64,000 bases of DNA from Pimelobacter simplex (GCA_016803235.1 JADCLI010000002.1:62001-126000), one strand, 5' to 3'; positions 28,499-38,243 are shown, counted from the stretch's first letter. The notes: generated by a model not told the origin, from the sequence alone. Program-made: numbers and translations.

Positions 28499-29290
28499 TC
28501 AGCCGGTGGCCGCCAACGTGGTGGAGTGGATCACGTCGCCGGTGCCGCAGGCGAGCACCTCGGCGACCTGGGTCGTGCCGACCGGAGCCCGGAAGGCGAC
28601 GACGGCCGGCTTGCCGTCGTACTCGACGCCGACGAGGTGGCCCGGCCCGAAGGCCGCGGGGTCGCACATGAACCCGGCGGGGGCACTCAGCGTCGCACCG
28701 GAGTAGTCGGCCGTGCTGGGGTGCGGGAGCGAGACGTGCTGGAGCGCGACCAGGTCCTCGCGCAGGTACGCGATGCGGACCTCGCGCAGCGGCTGGTCGC
28801 TGGGCACCCGCTCGGCCCCGACGTAGAGGCGGTCGGCGTCGGGCGGCGCCGCACTGGGTGCCACGGCCTCGGGCGCGCCCTCGAGCACGCCCGCGCCGGC
28901 GTCGTCCGTGGCGGCGCTGCCGCGCGCGGAGTCCTCCTGGGCGATCTCCTTGGCGGCGGACAGGTCGTGCTCTCCCCCGCGGTCCGCGACCAGGCCGAAC
29001 CCGACCGTGATCGCGGCGACGGCCGCCGCCGCACCGAGGAGCACGCGCACCCGGCGTCGACGGCGCCGCGCCGCGGGGTCGAGGGGGACGACGACCGCCT
29101 CGGGGTGCGACTCGTGCACCCCGCCGAGCGGGCGGGTGCCCGAGGTGCGCTCGGCGGCGAGCCCGGCGATGACGCCGTCGATCCGCTCGGCGACGTCGGC
29201 CGGCATCGGCACCGGCCCACCCGCATCGGCGAGGGCGCGGCGGACCGCGGCCTCCTGCGAGGGGCTCAGCGGCTCGGTGGCGTCGTTCAT
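28499..29290 (-). CDS. Probable anti-sigma factor or membrane partner of the adjacent sigma factor
   Basis: 263 residues from ATG at 29290. The N-terminal 85 residues form a soluble region (PADVAERIDGVIAGLAAERT). A basic patch RRRRRRVRVL precedes one span at about 84-105. An Ala/Asp-rich linker and a beta-rich extracytoplasmic domain with two cysteines follow (FMCDPAAFG, VLACGTGD). It has no HxxxCxxC zinc anti-sigma motif. The call rests on topology and on its place directly after a SigM-type sigma gene and before trxB, the position of RsmA in mycobacteria. Confidence 0.75.
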   Translation of the reverse strand: MNDATEPLSPSQEAAVRRALADAGGPVPMPADVAERIDGVIAGLAAERTSGTRPLGGVHESHPEAVVVPLDPAARRRRRRVRVLLGAAAAVAAITVGFGLVADRGGEHDLSAAKEIAQEDSARGSAATDDAGAGVLEGAPEAVAPSAAPPDADRLYVGAERVPSDQPLREVRIAYLREDLVALQHVSLPHPSTADYSGATLSAPAGFMCDPAAFGPGHLVGVEYDGKPAVVAFRAPVGTTQVAEVLACGTGDVIHSTTLAATG

Positions 29291-29338
29291 GGGGATTCCT
29301 GGCACGGAGGTCCCGGACGGGACGGACGAGGTGGGTGG

Positions 29339-30034
29339 TCAGTCGACGGCGGTCCCGGCGGGCGGTCCGCGGGGCGTCACCGATCCGACGTCCGGGCCGG
29401 CGGCCGGGTTCCCCGCGGCGTGCGGCGAGGGGTCCGCGCCGTCGTCGTCCAGGTCGAGGACGTCGGCCAGCAGCACCGCGAGCCGGGCACGGCCGCGGGA
29501 GCACCGGCTCTTCACGGTGCCCTCGGCACAGTCGAGGATCTGCGCGACCTCGGCGACGGGGTAGCCCTCCATGTCGACGAGCACGATCGCGGCCCGCTGC
29601 TCCTCCGGCAGGGTCCGCAGTGCGGTGAGGACCCGCTCGCGCCGCTCGGCGGCGACCCCGTGCTCGGCGGGGTCGGCCGCGTCGGCGGCGACCTCGCGGT
29701 GCGGGTGGCCGGAGTGCAGGTCGTCGAGGTCGTCGGGCAGCGGCTCGGCGCGGCGTACCTTCTCGGCGCGCAGCCGGTCCAGGCAGGCGTTGACGACCAC
29801 GCGGTGCAGCCAGGTGGTCACGGCGGCGTCGCCGCGGAAGGTGGCGGCACGCCGGAACGCCGAGACCAGCCCGTCCTGCAGGCCGTCGGCCGCGGTCTCC
29901 GGGTGCCCGCAGGTGCGCAGCGCGACCGCCCACAGCCGGTCGCGGTGCCGGGCGACGAGCGTGCCGAACGCGGTGGCGTCGCCGGCGACGTGGGCGGCCA
30001 GCAGCTCGCGATCGGTCATCGCGTCCTCACTCAC
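29339..30034 (-). CDS. sigM: ECF RNA polymerase sigma factor, SigM type
   Basis: 231 residues from GTG at 30034 with GGAGG upstream; an ATG at 30019 is also possible. Region 2 reads ATAFGTLVARHRDRLWAVALR...GLVSAFRRAATFRG and region 4 reads TALRTLPEEQRAAIVLVDME...AEVAQILDCAEGTVKSRCSRGRARL, both split by short linkers. A disordered Pro/Gly tail follows. The gene overlaps the pseudokinase gene by 8 bp, so it is translationally coupled to the MurJ module. In mycobacteria SigM is held by RsmA and lies between mviN and trxB. Function here is inferred from that order. Confidence 0.9.
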   Translation of the reverse strand: MSEDAMTDRELLAAHVAGDATAFGTLVARHRDRLWAVALRTCGHPETAADGLQDGLVSAFRRAATFRGDAAVTTWLHRVVVNACLDRLRAEKVRRAEPLPDDLDDLHSGHPHREVAADAADPAEHGVAAERRERVLTALRTLPEEQRAAIVLVDMEGYPVAEVAQILDCAEGTVKSRCSRGRARLAVLLADVLDLDDDGADPSPHAAGNPAAGPDVGSVTPRGPPAGTAVD

Positions 30035-31943
30035 CACGCACCACCACCTCGGAGACCTGGGCCCGGAAGTCGCCGGAGACCTCCGGCAGGGCCGTCCACC
30101 ACAGGACAAGGTAGCGAGCCCTCACCGGATCCGCAGGGGTCAGCGCCAGCCGCCCGCCGCCCTCCGCGGTCGCGTCCGGGGAGCCGGCGGGCGCCTCGGT
30201 GGGAGCGGTCGTGCCGGCGACGGCGTGCAGGCCGAGCCGGGCCGGGTCCATCAGGCCGTCGTCGAGCATGCGGACCTCGACCGTGGTGACCGTGCGGGTG
30301 GCGCCCAGGTCGAGGACCAGGCCGACACCGGTCTTCAGCCCGGTGGGGCCGAGCTGGTCGAAGTAGGTGTCGGTGCGCCAGGTGGTGCCCGGGTCGCCGT
30401 CGACGACGTTGCCGGCCAGGGACCGGTTCTCGTCGCCGTCGGTGCCGAGCGGGTCGATCGCGGTGGCCCGGACGCCCTCGACGACCGTGGCCTGCCCGGT
30501 GGTGGTCTCCGCGGTGGACGGGCTCTCCTCCGGGTCGCCGCCGAGCGCGGTGCGGCCGCGGCCCAGGTTGAACGCGATCGCCACCGCCACCAGCAGCAGC
30601 ACCGCCAGCGCGACCGCCATCGCCAGCCGCAGCCAGCTGCGTCCGGGGACGCTCTCCAGGCTGTCGGTGGACTCGTGCTCGTCGGGACCGGTGTCGGTGT
30701 CCCACGGCCAGAAGCCGGTCGGCGTCACGCCCGGCGGCGGTCCCCCGGGCTCCGGCGCGGAGGGCATCGGAGGCAGCCGGCGCCGTACGCCGTCCGGGGG
30801 GTCGGGCGCGAACAGCGGTCGCTCCGGCAGGTCCTCGAACGGCGGCGGCGGGGGCGGCGGCGTGCTGCGGGTGCGCAGCCAGGTGACGTCCTCGTCGTCA
30901 CCGAAGACGGGCATCCCGGCCTCGGTGGGCAGCTCGGTCACGAGCGGGACGGGCGGCTCGTCGTCGGGCTCCGGCTCGGGCTCCGGCGCGGGGTCGGGCG
31001 CGGGGTCCGGCATCTCCTCGGGCGCGGGGGCCGGGGACACGACCGGGATGTCGTCGCGCGAGGCGTCGTGGGGCAGCGGGTCGGCGACGGCAGGCAGCCA
31101 CACCGGGCGGAGCTCGTTGATCGGGGGGATCGCCCGGGCCAGTCGGGCCGGTGCACCGGCCGTGTCGCCGACGAAGTCCAGCAGCTCGGCGGCGATGCCG
31201 GCCGCGGAGGACACGTCGGGGTGCTCGGCGCTGCGCCGCCGCCAGCGGGGCGCCGCCCCGCGCTGGTCCAGCTCGCGCCAGAGCACGTCGAGGGGCTGCG
31301 GGACGCCCGCGACGACCTGGCGCGGGCTCAGCGTGGTGTCGTTCTCGCGAGGCGCGGCGGGCACGATCGAGCCCGACGGTCCCGGCCAGGTCCCCGTGAG
31401 GGCGCAGTGCAGCAGGCCCCCGAGGTCCTCCAGGTCGCTCTGGACGTCGCCCGGCGAGAGCCCGTGCAGGGCGGCGTCGACGCACATCCCGATGATCCGG
31501 ACCGCGCCGTAGCGGTCGATGAGGACGTTCTCCGGGTTGAGCCGGCCGTGGGTCACCCCCGCCGCGTGCGCACGGGCGAGGGCGTCGGCGACGTCGGCGA
31601 CCAGCCACGCCGCGTTGCGCGGCGTCAGCGGGCCGTCGTGGGTCACCAGGATGTCGAGGGAGATCCCGGTGCCCCACTCGTTGACCACGAAGCAGCGCCC
31701 GTCCTCCTCCTCGGCGTCGAGGACGCGCAGGATCCGCGGGTCGAGCACTCGCGCGGAGGTCCGCGCCGCCTCGATCAGCTCGTGGGCGCGGGGATCGTCC
31801 TGGGCGATGACGTGCAGGGCCACGAACCGCTCGAGCACCCGGTCATGGGCGCGCCAGAACCGCCCACCGCCGCTCTCGCTGAGCAGGTCGATCAACCGGT
31901 AGCGGCCGGCCAGGACATCGCCCGACCGCGTCGACGTCGCCAC
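30027..31943 (-). CDS. MurJ-associated membrane pseudokinase with extracytoplasmic discoidin-like domain
   Basis: 638 residues. Residues 10-260 form a Ser/Thr kinase fold, but the key residues are missing. The VAIK lysine position reads VALHV (41-45). The catalytic loop is HGRLNPEN (132-139), in which the HRD aspartate is replaced, and the DFG position reads IGM (151-153). A Pro/Asp/Glu-rich linker leads to one span at about 437-460, and residues 500-638 look like an F5/8-type (discoidin) domain (LAGNVVDGDPGTTWRTDTYF). In mycobacteria the equivalent pseudokinase is fused to MurJ (MviN) and binds FhaA when phosphorylated. Here it is a separate gene 65 bp after murJ. Confidence 0.9.
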   Translation of the reverse strand: MATSTRSGDVLAGRYRLIDLLSESGGGRFWRAHDRVLERFVALHVIAQDDPRAHELIEAARTSARVLDPRILRVLDAEEEDGRCFVVNEWGTGISLDILVTHDGPLTPRNAAWLVADVADALARAHAAGVTHGRLNPENVLIDRYGAVRIIGMCVDAALHGLSPGDVQSDLEDLGGLLHCALTGTWPGPSGSIVPAAPRENDTTLSPRQVVAGVPQPLDVLWRELDQRGAAPRWRRRSAEHPDVSSAAGIAAELLDFVGDTAGAPARLARAIPPINELRPVWLPAVADPLPHDASRDDIPVVSPAPAPEEMPDPAPDPAPEPEPEPDDEPPVPLVTELPTEAGMPVFGDDEDVTWLRTRSTPPPPPPPFEDLPERPLFAPDPPDGVRRRLPPMPSAPEPGGPPPGVTPTGFWPWDTDTGPDEHESTDSLESVPGRSWLRLAMAVALAVLLLVAVAIAFNLGRGRTALGGDPEESPSTAETTTGQATVVEGVRATAIDPLGTDGDENRSLAGNVVDGDPGTTWRTDTYFDQLGPTGLKTGVGLVLDLGATRTVTTVEVRMLDDGLMDPARLGLHAVAGTTAPTEAPAGSPDATAEGGGRLALTPADPVRARYLVLWWTALPEVSGDFRAQVSEVVVRGE

Positions 31944-32008
31944 CTCGATCCCCCTGCCGATCCACCCTCGTGTCCCTGCTGGTCACCTTAGTCCGGTGGC
32001 GATCCGAT

Positions 32009-33718
32009 CTAGCGACGACTCAGTCGCCGGCCGACGGTGTCGGCGACCGACGTCACGTCGTCGAGGCCCAGGGGTCGGGCGATCGCGAGCAGCGCGCCAC
32101 CGGCGCCGGCGCTCACGACGGCCACCTCGAGTGCCGCCCACAGCCAGTGCGGGTGCGCCCCGACGAGCTCGACGACGGTGTCGGTGACCACGATGTCGAG
32201 GACTCGGGCGACCACGAACACGACCACGCTGGCCGCAAGCAGTCGGACCAGGAACCCGCGGCGGTGCCACACCGCGCCCCGGGGCATCCCGCCGCGCCGC
32301 AGCGTGCGCAGCAGCACGACCGAGGAGAGGGTCGCGCCGACGGTGTACGCGCCGCCGTACGCGAGCACCAGCATCGGGGAGGTGTCCCACGGGTCGACCC
32401 GGCTGACGAACAGGACCGCCAGGCCGATGTTGGTCGCGGCGATCGCGCACTGCACGAAGAAGACGAGCTTGTTGAGCTCGAGGGCGTAGAAGCCGCGCAG
32501 CACGAGGTAGTGGACGGTGAACGCGACCACGGCGAAGCCGAAGAGCACCATCGACGACTCGAACCGGTGGACGTACGGCGCCGTGGCGCCGTGCCCCCAC
32601 ACGACCTGGGCCAGGGGCAGCGCGATCGAGGGCAGCAGTGCCGCGAACGGTACGACGACCGACAACGCGGTGCGCAGCGTCGCGCCGAGGGTGGTGGCGA
32701 GCCGGCCCATGTCGTCGGCCGCGGCCGCGGCGGAGAGCCGCGGCAGGATCGCGGTGGCCAGGGAGACGGTGATGATCGAGTGCGGGACCATCGTCACCAG
32801 CATCACGTTCGAGTAGATCGTGATGCCGGTGCCGTCCTCGGCGGCGGCCGTGCCTCCCGACGCGAGGCGCACCACGACGACGTAGGCGACCTGGTTGACC
32901 ACGACGAACAGGACGGTCCAGATCGCCAGGCGCAGCGTGTGGCCCAGCCCGACCCCGCGCCAGTCGAAGCGCGGGCGCACCCGGACGCCCGCGGCGCGCA
33001 GGTAGGGCAGCAGGATCAGCAGCTGGGCGGCGATGCCGACCGTCGAGCCGATGCCGAGCAGGGCCTCCTGCCCCGGGGTGAACGGGCCGCGCTGCTCGGC
33101 CTTCGTGGCCGGGCCGAAGGCGACCAGGTAGGCGACCAGGACCGAGATGGCGATGATGTTGTTGGCGATCGGCGCCCACATCATCGGGCCGAACCGGCCG
33201 CGCGCGTTGAGCACCTGCCCGACCAGCACGAACATGCCGTAGAAGAAGACCTGCGGCAGGCAGAACCGGGCGAAGTCGATCGCCGACTGGCGCTGCTCGG
33301 CGAGCTCCGGCGTGTTGTAGCTCGGCACGAGGACCTGCATCACCAGCGGCGCGGCCAGCACGAGCAGCACCGTGACCAGGCCCAGGAAGCAGGCGGCGAG
33401 GGTCATCACCCGGTTGACGTACGCCGCGCCGCCGTCCGGGTCGTTGCGCATCGAGCGCACCAGCTGCGGCACCAGCACCGCGTTGAACACCCCGCCGGCG
33501 AGCAGGATGTAGAGCATGTTCGGGACCGTGTTGGCCACGGTGAAGATGTCGGCGTGCAGCGAGATGCCGAGGGCTGCGGCGAGCAGGGTCGAGCGGATGA
33601 AGCCGCTGAACCGGGACACGATCGTCCCGGCGGCCATCACCGCGGTGTTGGCGAGGATCCTCCTCTGCTCGCCGCCCGCCCCGGTGTCGCCGTCGGTCCC
33701 GCTCGTGGGGTGGCTCAC
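32009..33718 (-). CDS. murJ: Lipid II flippase MurJ (MviN family)
   Basis: 569 residues from GTG at 33718 (VSHPTSGTDGDTG), overlapping the upstream stop by 4 bp. About 14 hydrophobic spans are visible. The conserved first helix is TIVSRFSGFIRSTLLAAALG, followed by ANTVPNMLYILLAGGVFNAV. It belongs to the MOP superfamily and moves lipid II across the membrane for peptidoglycan synthesis. No kinase domain is attached. Its neighbours are the DUF6049 gene (upstream, coupled) and the pseudokinase gene (downstream). Confidence 0.95.
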   Translation of the reverse strand: MSHPTSGTDGDTGAGGEQRRILANTAVMAAGTIVSRFSGFIRSTLLAAALGISLHADIFTVANTVPNMLYILLAGGVFNAVLVPQLVRSMRNDPDGGAAYVNRVMTLAACFLGLVTVLLVLAAPLVMQVLVPSYNTPELAEQRQSAIDFARFCLPQVFFYGMFVLVGQVLNARGRFGPMMWAPIANNIIAISVLVAYLVAFGPATKAEQRGPFTPGQEALLGIGSTVGIAAQLLILLPYLRAAGVRVRPRFDWRGVGLGHTLRLAIWTVLFVVVNQVAYVVVVRLASGGTAAAEDGTGITIYSNVMLVTMVPHSIITVSLATAILPRLSAAAAADDMGRLATTLGATLRTALSVVVPFAALLPSIALPLAQVVWGHGATAPYVHRFESSMVLFGFAVVAFTVHYLVLRGFYALELNKLVFFVQCAIAATNIGLAVLFVSRVDPWDTSPMLVLAYGGAYTVGATLSSVVLLRTLRRGGMPRGAVWHRRGFLVRLLAASVVVFVVARVLDIVVTDTVVELVGAHPHWLWAALEVAVVSAGAGGALLAIARPLGLDDVTSVADTVGRRLSRR

Positions 33719-35943
33719 GCGGTGACCTCGTCCGCGGGCTCGCCGGCGTTCCCCCCGCGGGACCGGAACCGGCGGACCAGGCGGATGCCGATCGCGACGA
33801 ACAGGATGCCGGCGCCGGTGCCGATGATCGCCCAGATCACCACGCCGACCTGGCCGGAGCGGATCGGCAGCCGGTCCTCGGCACCGATCGGCGTACCGTC
33901 GGCGTCGGTGAGGCGGAGCCGGACGTTGTGGACGCCGGTGCCGTGCATGTCGGCGCTGATCGGGACCGAGGAGCGGCTGTTGGCCGCCAGCACGATCGGG
34001 TTCGCGGCCTTGATCGTGGCGTCGGAGTCGGTGGCGGCCTCGATCCGCACGGTCACGGCGTGGTCGAGGGTGTTGGCGATCGCGACGTTGAAGCTGCCGG
34101 AGCTGCTCGACAGGGTGACGCCCTGGGGTGCGTCGAGGGTGACCATGTCGAGCTGGCCGGCCACCCAGTCCCGCGAGCGGCCCAGTCGCGGTGCGGCGTC
34201 GGCGTCGTCGCGCATCGCGTACGACGTCCCGGCCAGCGCTTCGCCCACGACCGTGTCGCCGATCGCGTAGCCCTCGCCCAGGATGCTCTGCAGCGACCGG
34301 CCCGCGCGGATCAGCGCGCCGGCCTCGCTGAACACGCTGGTGTCGAGCTGCGCGGCGACCTGGCCCTCGGGGTAGGTGAGGTCGTCGGGGTCGATCTGCC
34401 GGTCCGCGGCAGGGTCGTCGGACTGGATGATCGTGGGCAGGGAGACCAGCGACACCAGCCCGGGGTCCAGCTGCGACCAGAACTCGGTGGCGTCCGCCGC
34501 GTCGATGCCGGACGGGAGGACGACCACGATCGGGGCCGGCCGTCCGGCGCCCGCGGCGAGGATCCGGACGGTCGCCTCGCTGAGGAGCCGCTGGCGCAGC
34601 GCCACGGGCGCCAGCGCGCGGTCGGGCCCCGGCCCGCCCCGCGCGGTCGCGGTGCTCGTCGGCACGACCCGCCGGTCGCCCACCAGGCCGCCGACCGGCG
34701 GCCCGTCCGGGTGCTCCTCGGCGGAGAACATCTGATCGCCGAGCAGCACCGGTGCGCCGTCGTCCACCTTCTCGATGGCGGCGGCGTCGAGGTAGCCGTT
34801 GCGCGAGGCGACGACCGGTGTGCCCTCGACGCCCCACGCGGTCAGCGTCGCCGACGGGTGCTTGCGCGCGGTGGCGTACAGGCTCGGCAGGGCGTGGGCA
34901 GCAGCGGCGAGGTCGGGATCGCCGTAGGGCAGCAGGGCGACGGAGTCGTCGGGCAGCAGGGTCCCGGCCTTGTCGAGCCAGGTCTGGGCGGCGCGGACCA
35001 GCGTGCTGTCCGGCGCCAGGGTCGCGCCCCCGACGTCCTCGCCGTCCTCCCCGCCCTCTCCGGCCTCGTCCTCGCTCTCCGACTCGCTGGGCGAGGGACT
35101 GCCGCTCTCGCTGGGCTCGTCGACCGGCGCGACCGGTGCGATCTCGCGGATCGGGTTGCCGGCGGCGAGCTGGCTGACCGCGTCGGGCACGGCGGGGTCC
35201 ACCAGCCAGGTCACCGGCATGGTGCCGCTGGCCGCGCCGAACGAGAGCGGGCCGCCGAGCGTGCCGTCGGGCGCGAGCGCGTCGTCCCACCAGCTGGTGC
35301 GGCCGAGCTCGCCGTCGGCGGAGTGTGCGACCCGCCCGCGCAGGGGGACCACGACGGCGGTGTCGACGGCGGCGCCGGCGCCGGGGGCGACGTACGGGAG
35401 GAAGGTGCGGGCGCGGCCGTCGGCCAGCGTGTCGCGGCCGTCGGGGCTCTCGCCGAGGGCGTGCACGCCGAACCAGTAGACGCCGGTCGTGGGGCTCGGG
35501 AACTCACTGCGCAGCACCCGCTGCGGGATCCGGATCGTGTAGTCGGCCGACTCCCCCGGTGCCAGGGTCTCGACCTGAGCCTGGACGGCCGGGTCGTCGG
35601 TCTTGCGGACGCCGACCTGCGCCTCGGGGTCGGTGGCGATCGCCGCGGCCAGCTCGTCGTCGCTGGTCATCGCCGGCGCGCTCGACCCGAACATCGGGTA
35701 GAGGTTGATCCGCTGCCAGGTGTCGAGGTCGACGTTCGTCACGGTGCCGCTGACCACGAGCGGACCGCTGGTGGGCAGCACGCCGGGGGTGAGCTTGTCG
35801 ATGCTGACCTCGAGGGGCGGGTCGTACTCCGCGTTCTTCGGGGCGGTGGTCGTCGTGGCGTGGCCCGGCGCGGCCGGCAGCCCCACCGCGACGACAAGCG
35901 CCGTCGCCAGACCTGCGAGCAGGCGAGAACGACGGCGGACCAC
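33715..35943 (-). CDS. DUF6049 secreted or membrane-anchored protein
   Basis: 742 residues from GTG at 35943 (VVRRRSRLLAGLATAL). A signal peptide covers about 1-28 (cleavage near PGHATTTTA). A large extracytoplasmic region with repeated beta-rich segments follows, then a low-complexity acidic/Ser linker (ESESEDEAGEGGEDGED) near 310-330, and one C-terminal span (IIGTGAGILFVAIGIRLV) with a basic tail. The order pcnA/DUF6049/murJ matches Rv3907-Rv3910 of M. tuberculosis. A cell-envelope role tied to MurJ is likely but unproven. It is divergent from pcnA across 52 bp. Confidence 0.88.
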   Translation of the reverse strand: MVRRRSRLLAGLATALVVAVGLPAAPGHATTTTAPKNAEYDPPLEVSIDKLTPGVLPTSGPLVVSGTVTNVDLDTWQRINLYPMFGSSAPAMTSDDELAAAIATDPEAQVGVRKTDDPAVQAQVETLAPGESADYTIRIPQRVLRSEFPSPTTGVYWFGVHALGESPDGRDTLADGRARTFLPYVAPGAGAAVDTAVVVPLRGRVAHSADGELGRTSWWDDALAPDGTLGGPLSFGAASGTMPVTWLVDPAVPDAVSQLAAGNPIREIAPVAPVDEPSESGSPSPSESESEDEAGEGGEDGEDVGGATLAPDSTLVRAAQTWLDKAGTLLPDDSVALLPYGDPDLAAAAHALPSLYATARKHPSATLTAWGVEGTPVVASRNGYLDAAAIEKVDDGAPVLLGDQMFSAEEHPDGPPVGGLVGDRRVVPTSTATARGGPGPDRALAPVALRQRLLSEATVRILAAGAGRPAPIVVVLPSGIDAADATEFWSQLDPGLVSLVSLPTIIQSDDPAADRQIDPDDLTYPEGQVAAQLDTSVFSEAGALIRAGRSLQSILGEGYAIGDTVVGEALAGTSYAMRDDADAAPRLGRSRDWVAGQLDMVTLDAPQGVTLSSSSGSFNVAIANTLDHAVTVRIEAATDSDATIKAANPIVLAANSRSSVPISADMHGTGVHNVRLRLTDADGTPIGAEDRLPIRSGQVGVVIWAIIGTGAGILFVAIGIRLVRRFRSRGGNAGEPADEVTA

Positions 35944-35981
35944 GGACCGAGGGTAGTAGGGGGCCCGGTGCGGCCCGCGCC

Positions 35982-35987
35982 TAGACT
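35982..35987 (+). promoter_or_regulatory. Candidate -10 box for a leaderless pcnA
   Basis: TAGACT ends 8 nt before the pcnA GTG at 35996. No Shine-Dalgarno sequence is present. Confidence 0.4.
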
Positions 35988-35995
35988 CTCCGGTC

Positions 35996-37474
35996 GTGAC
36001 GGACACGCCCGACCAGACATCAACAGGTGCCCCGTTGAGGCTGGTCGACGTGCAGGCCGCGGTCGCCGCCGAGCTGGACCGGATCGCCCCGGTCATCGAC
36101 GAGCTCGGCGCCCTCTTCGCCGCCGCCGGCCACGAGCTGGCCCTGGTCGGCGGACCGGTGCGCGACGCGATGCTCGGTCGCCGGTCCAACGACCTCGACT
36201 TCACCACCTCCGCCCGCCCCGAGCAGACCGACCGGATCCTCAAGGCCTGGGGCGACGCGTGGTGGGACATGGGGCGCGACTTCGGCACCATCGGCTGCCG
36301 CAAGGGCGACTGGGTGGTCGAGGTGACGACGTACCGCTCCGAGGCCTACGACGCCGACTCCCGCAAGCCCGAGGTGCAGTACGGCGACAGCCTGGCCGGC
36401 GACCTCGGCCGGCGTGACTTCACCGTCAACGCGATGGCCGTGCGCCTGCCGGGGCGCGAGATCGAGGACCCGTACGGCGGCGTGATGGACCTCGCGCACA
36501 AGGTGATCCGCACCCCGGGCACCCCGGAGCAGTCCTTCTCCGACGACCCGCTGCGGATGATGCGGGCCGCCCGGTTCGCCGCCCAGCTCGGTTTCTCCGT
36601 CGACCCGTCGGTCGTGCAGGCGATGACCGCGATGGCCGACCGGATCCAGATCATCTCCGCCGAACGGGTCCGCGACGAGCTGGTGAAGCTGGTCTGCGCG
36701 CCGTACCCGAGGCTCGGCCTGGAGCTCCTCGTCGAGACCGGCCTGGCCGACCGGGTGCTGCCGGAGCTGCCGGCGCTCAAGCTGGAGCGCGACGAGCACC
36801 ACCGCCACAAGGACGTCTACGAGCACACCCTCACCGTGCTCGAGCAGGCGATCGCCCTCGAGCCGCGCCTCGGCACCCGCGGCGACATCCCGGCCCCGGA
36901 CTTCGTCTCGCGCTTCGCCGCGCTGATGCACGACGTCGGCAAGCCGAGGACGCGGCGCTTCCAGGACGACGGCGTGGTCACCTTCCACCACCACGACGTC
37001 GTCGGCGCCAAGCTGACCCGCAAGCGGATGAAGGCGCTGAAGTTCAGCAACGAGCAGATCGACGCCGTCGGCGACCTGGTCGAGCTGCACCTGCGCTTCC
37101 ACGGCTACGGCTCCGGCGAGTGGACCGACTCCGCCGTGCGCCGCTACGTCCGCGACGCCGGCGCCCAGCTCGAGCGGCTGCACGTGCTCACCCGCGCCGA
37201 CTGCACGACCCGCAACAAGAAGAAGGCCGACCGGCTGCGTCGTACCTATGACGACCTGGAGGCCCGGATCGACCGGCTCTCCGCCGAGGAGGAGCTGGCC
37301 TCGATCCGGCCCGACCTCGACGGCAACCAGATCATGACGATCCTGGGCATCGGCCCCGGCCGCGAGGTGGGCGAGGCCTACAAGTTCCTGCTGGAGCTGC
37401 GCCTCGACAACGGCCCGATGTCCGAGGAGGACGCCACCGTCGCGCTGCAGGAGTGGTGGGCCGCTCGCGGCTGA
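35996..37474 (+). CDS. pcnA: CCA tRNA nucleotidyltransferase / poly(A)-polymerase family with HD domain
   Basis: 492 residues. The nucleotidyltransferase core has LVGGPVRDAMLGR and the metal-binding NDLDFTT (DxD). Family motifs RRDFTVNAMAV, FSDDPLRMMRAARFAAQLGF and the head-domain residues follow. An HD domain is visible at LMHDVGKPRTRRF. Such proteins add or repair the 3' CCA of tRNAs, which fits tRNA-Ala and tRNA-Ile here lacking encoded CCA. The start GTG at 35996 appears leaderless. Confidence 0.95.
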   Translation: MTDTPDQTSTGAPLRLVDVQAAVAAELDRIAPVIDELGALFAAAGHELALVGGPVRDAMLGRRSNDLDFTTSARPEQTDRILKAWGDAWWDMGRDFGTIGCRKGDWVVEVTTYRSEAYDADSRKPEVQYGDSLAGDLGRRDFTVNAMAVRLPGREIEDPYGGVMDLAHKVIRTPGTPEQSFSDDPLRMMRAARFAAQLGFSVDPSVVQAMTAMADRIQIISAERVRDELVKLVCAPYPRLGLELLVETGLADRVLPELPALKLERDEHHRHKDVYEHTLTVLEQAIALEPRLGTRGDIPAPDFVSRFAALMHDVGKPRTRRFQDDGVVTFHHHDVVGAKLTRKRMKALKFSNEQIDAVGDLVELHLRFHGYGSGEWTDSAVRRYVRDAGAQLERLHVLTRADCTTRNKKKADRLRRTYDDLEARIDRLSAEEELASIRPDLDGNQIMTILGIGPGREVGEAYKFLLELRLDNGPMSEEDATVALQEWWAARG

Positions 37475-37484
37475 CCCCGGCCCG

Positions 37485-38243
37485 CTACCAGGGCACCGGG
37501 CCGGTCGCGTCGAAGAAGCTGCCCGACGGGCCGTCGTCGTCGAGGAGGGCCGCCCGGACCACCACGTCGGCGGCGTCGTCGGCCGAGGTCGGGGCGGCGG
37601 CCCGGTTGTCGGGCCCGCCCAGGTCGGTCTGCACCCAGCCGGGGCAGACCGAGTTCACCTTGACCCGCGATCCCGCCAGCTTCTTGGCCAGCGCGACGGT
37701 CACGCCGTTCAGCGCCGCCTTCGACGACTGGTAGGCCGGCACCACCAGCGCGTGGTACGGCGAGGCGGGGTCGAGCTGGTCGGCCAGCGACCCCATCCGG
37801 CTCGACACGTTCACGATCCGGCCGGCCGGCGACCCGGCGATCAGCGGCAGCACCGCCTGGGTCACCTCGACCGCGCCGAGGACGTTCGTGCGGAAGGTGC
37901 GAAGGAAGAGGTCGGGGTCGAGGGGGTCCGCCGCCCCGGCGGCGGTCGCCTCGGGCAGGATGCCGGCGTTGTTCACCAGGATGTCCAGCCGGCCGTGCTC
38001 CCGGCGGATCCGCTCCCCCACCGTCCGGGTGCTGGCCGCGTCGTCGACGTCGAGCGGTACGGCGCTCGCCCAGACGCCCTCCTCGCGCAGCCCCACCACG
38101 GCCTCCCGGGCTCGTTCGGGGTCCCGCGCGCCGATCACCACCGTCACGCCCTCCTGGCCGAGGCGGCGGGCGGTCGCGAGGCCCAGGCCCCGGTTGCCGC
38201 CGGTGACCAGGGCGACCTTCGTGTTCGTCTTCGTCGTCGTCAT
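37485..38243 (-). CDS. Short-chain dehydrogenase/reductase
   Basis: 252 residues. The cofactor motif TGGNRGLGLATA is at 15-26, with NNAGIL in the middle. Catalytic Ser is in NVSSRMGSL and the Tyr/Lys pair in YQSSKAALNG. A PGWVQTDLGG segment follows. The pattern matches the classical SDRs that resemble plant carbonyl reductases, most likely NADP(H)-dependent given NRG after the first glycines and GARD later. The substrate cannot be told. It is convergent with pcnA (10 bp) and divergent from the SRPBCC gene. Confidence 0.92.
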   Translation of the reverse strand: MTTTKTNTKVALVTGGNRGLGLATARRLGQEGVTVVIGARDPERAREAVVGLREEGVWASAVPLDVDDAASTRTVGERIRREHGRLDILVNNAGILPEATAAGAADPLDPDLFLRTFRTNVLGAVEVTQAVLPLIAGSPAGRIVNVSSRMGSLADQLDPASPYHALVVPAYQSSKAALNGVTVALAKKLAGSRVKVNSVCPGWVQTDLGGPDNRAAAPTSADDAADVVVRAALLDDDGPSGSFFDATGPVPW

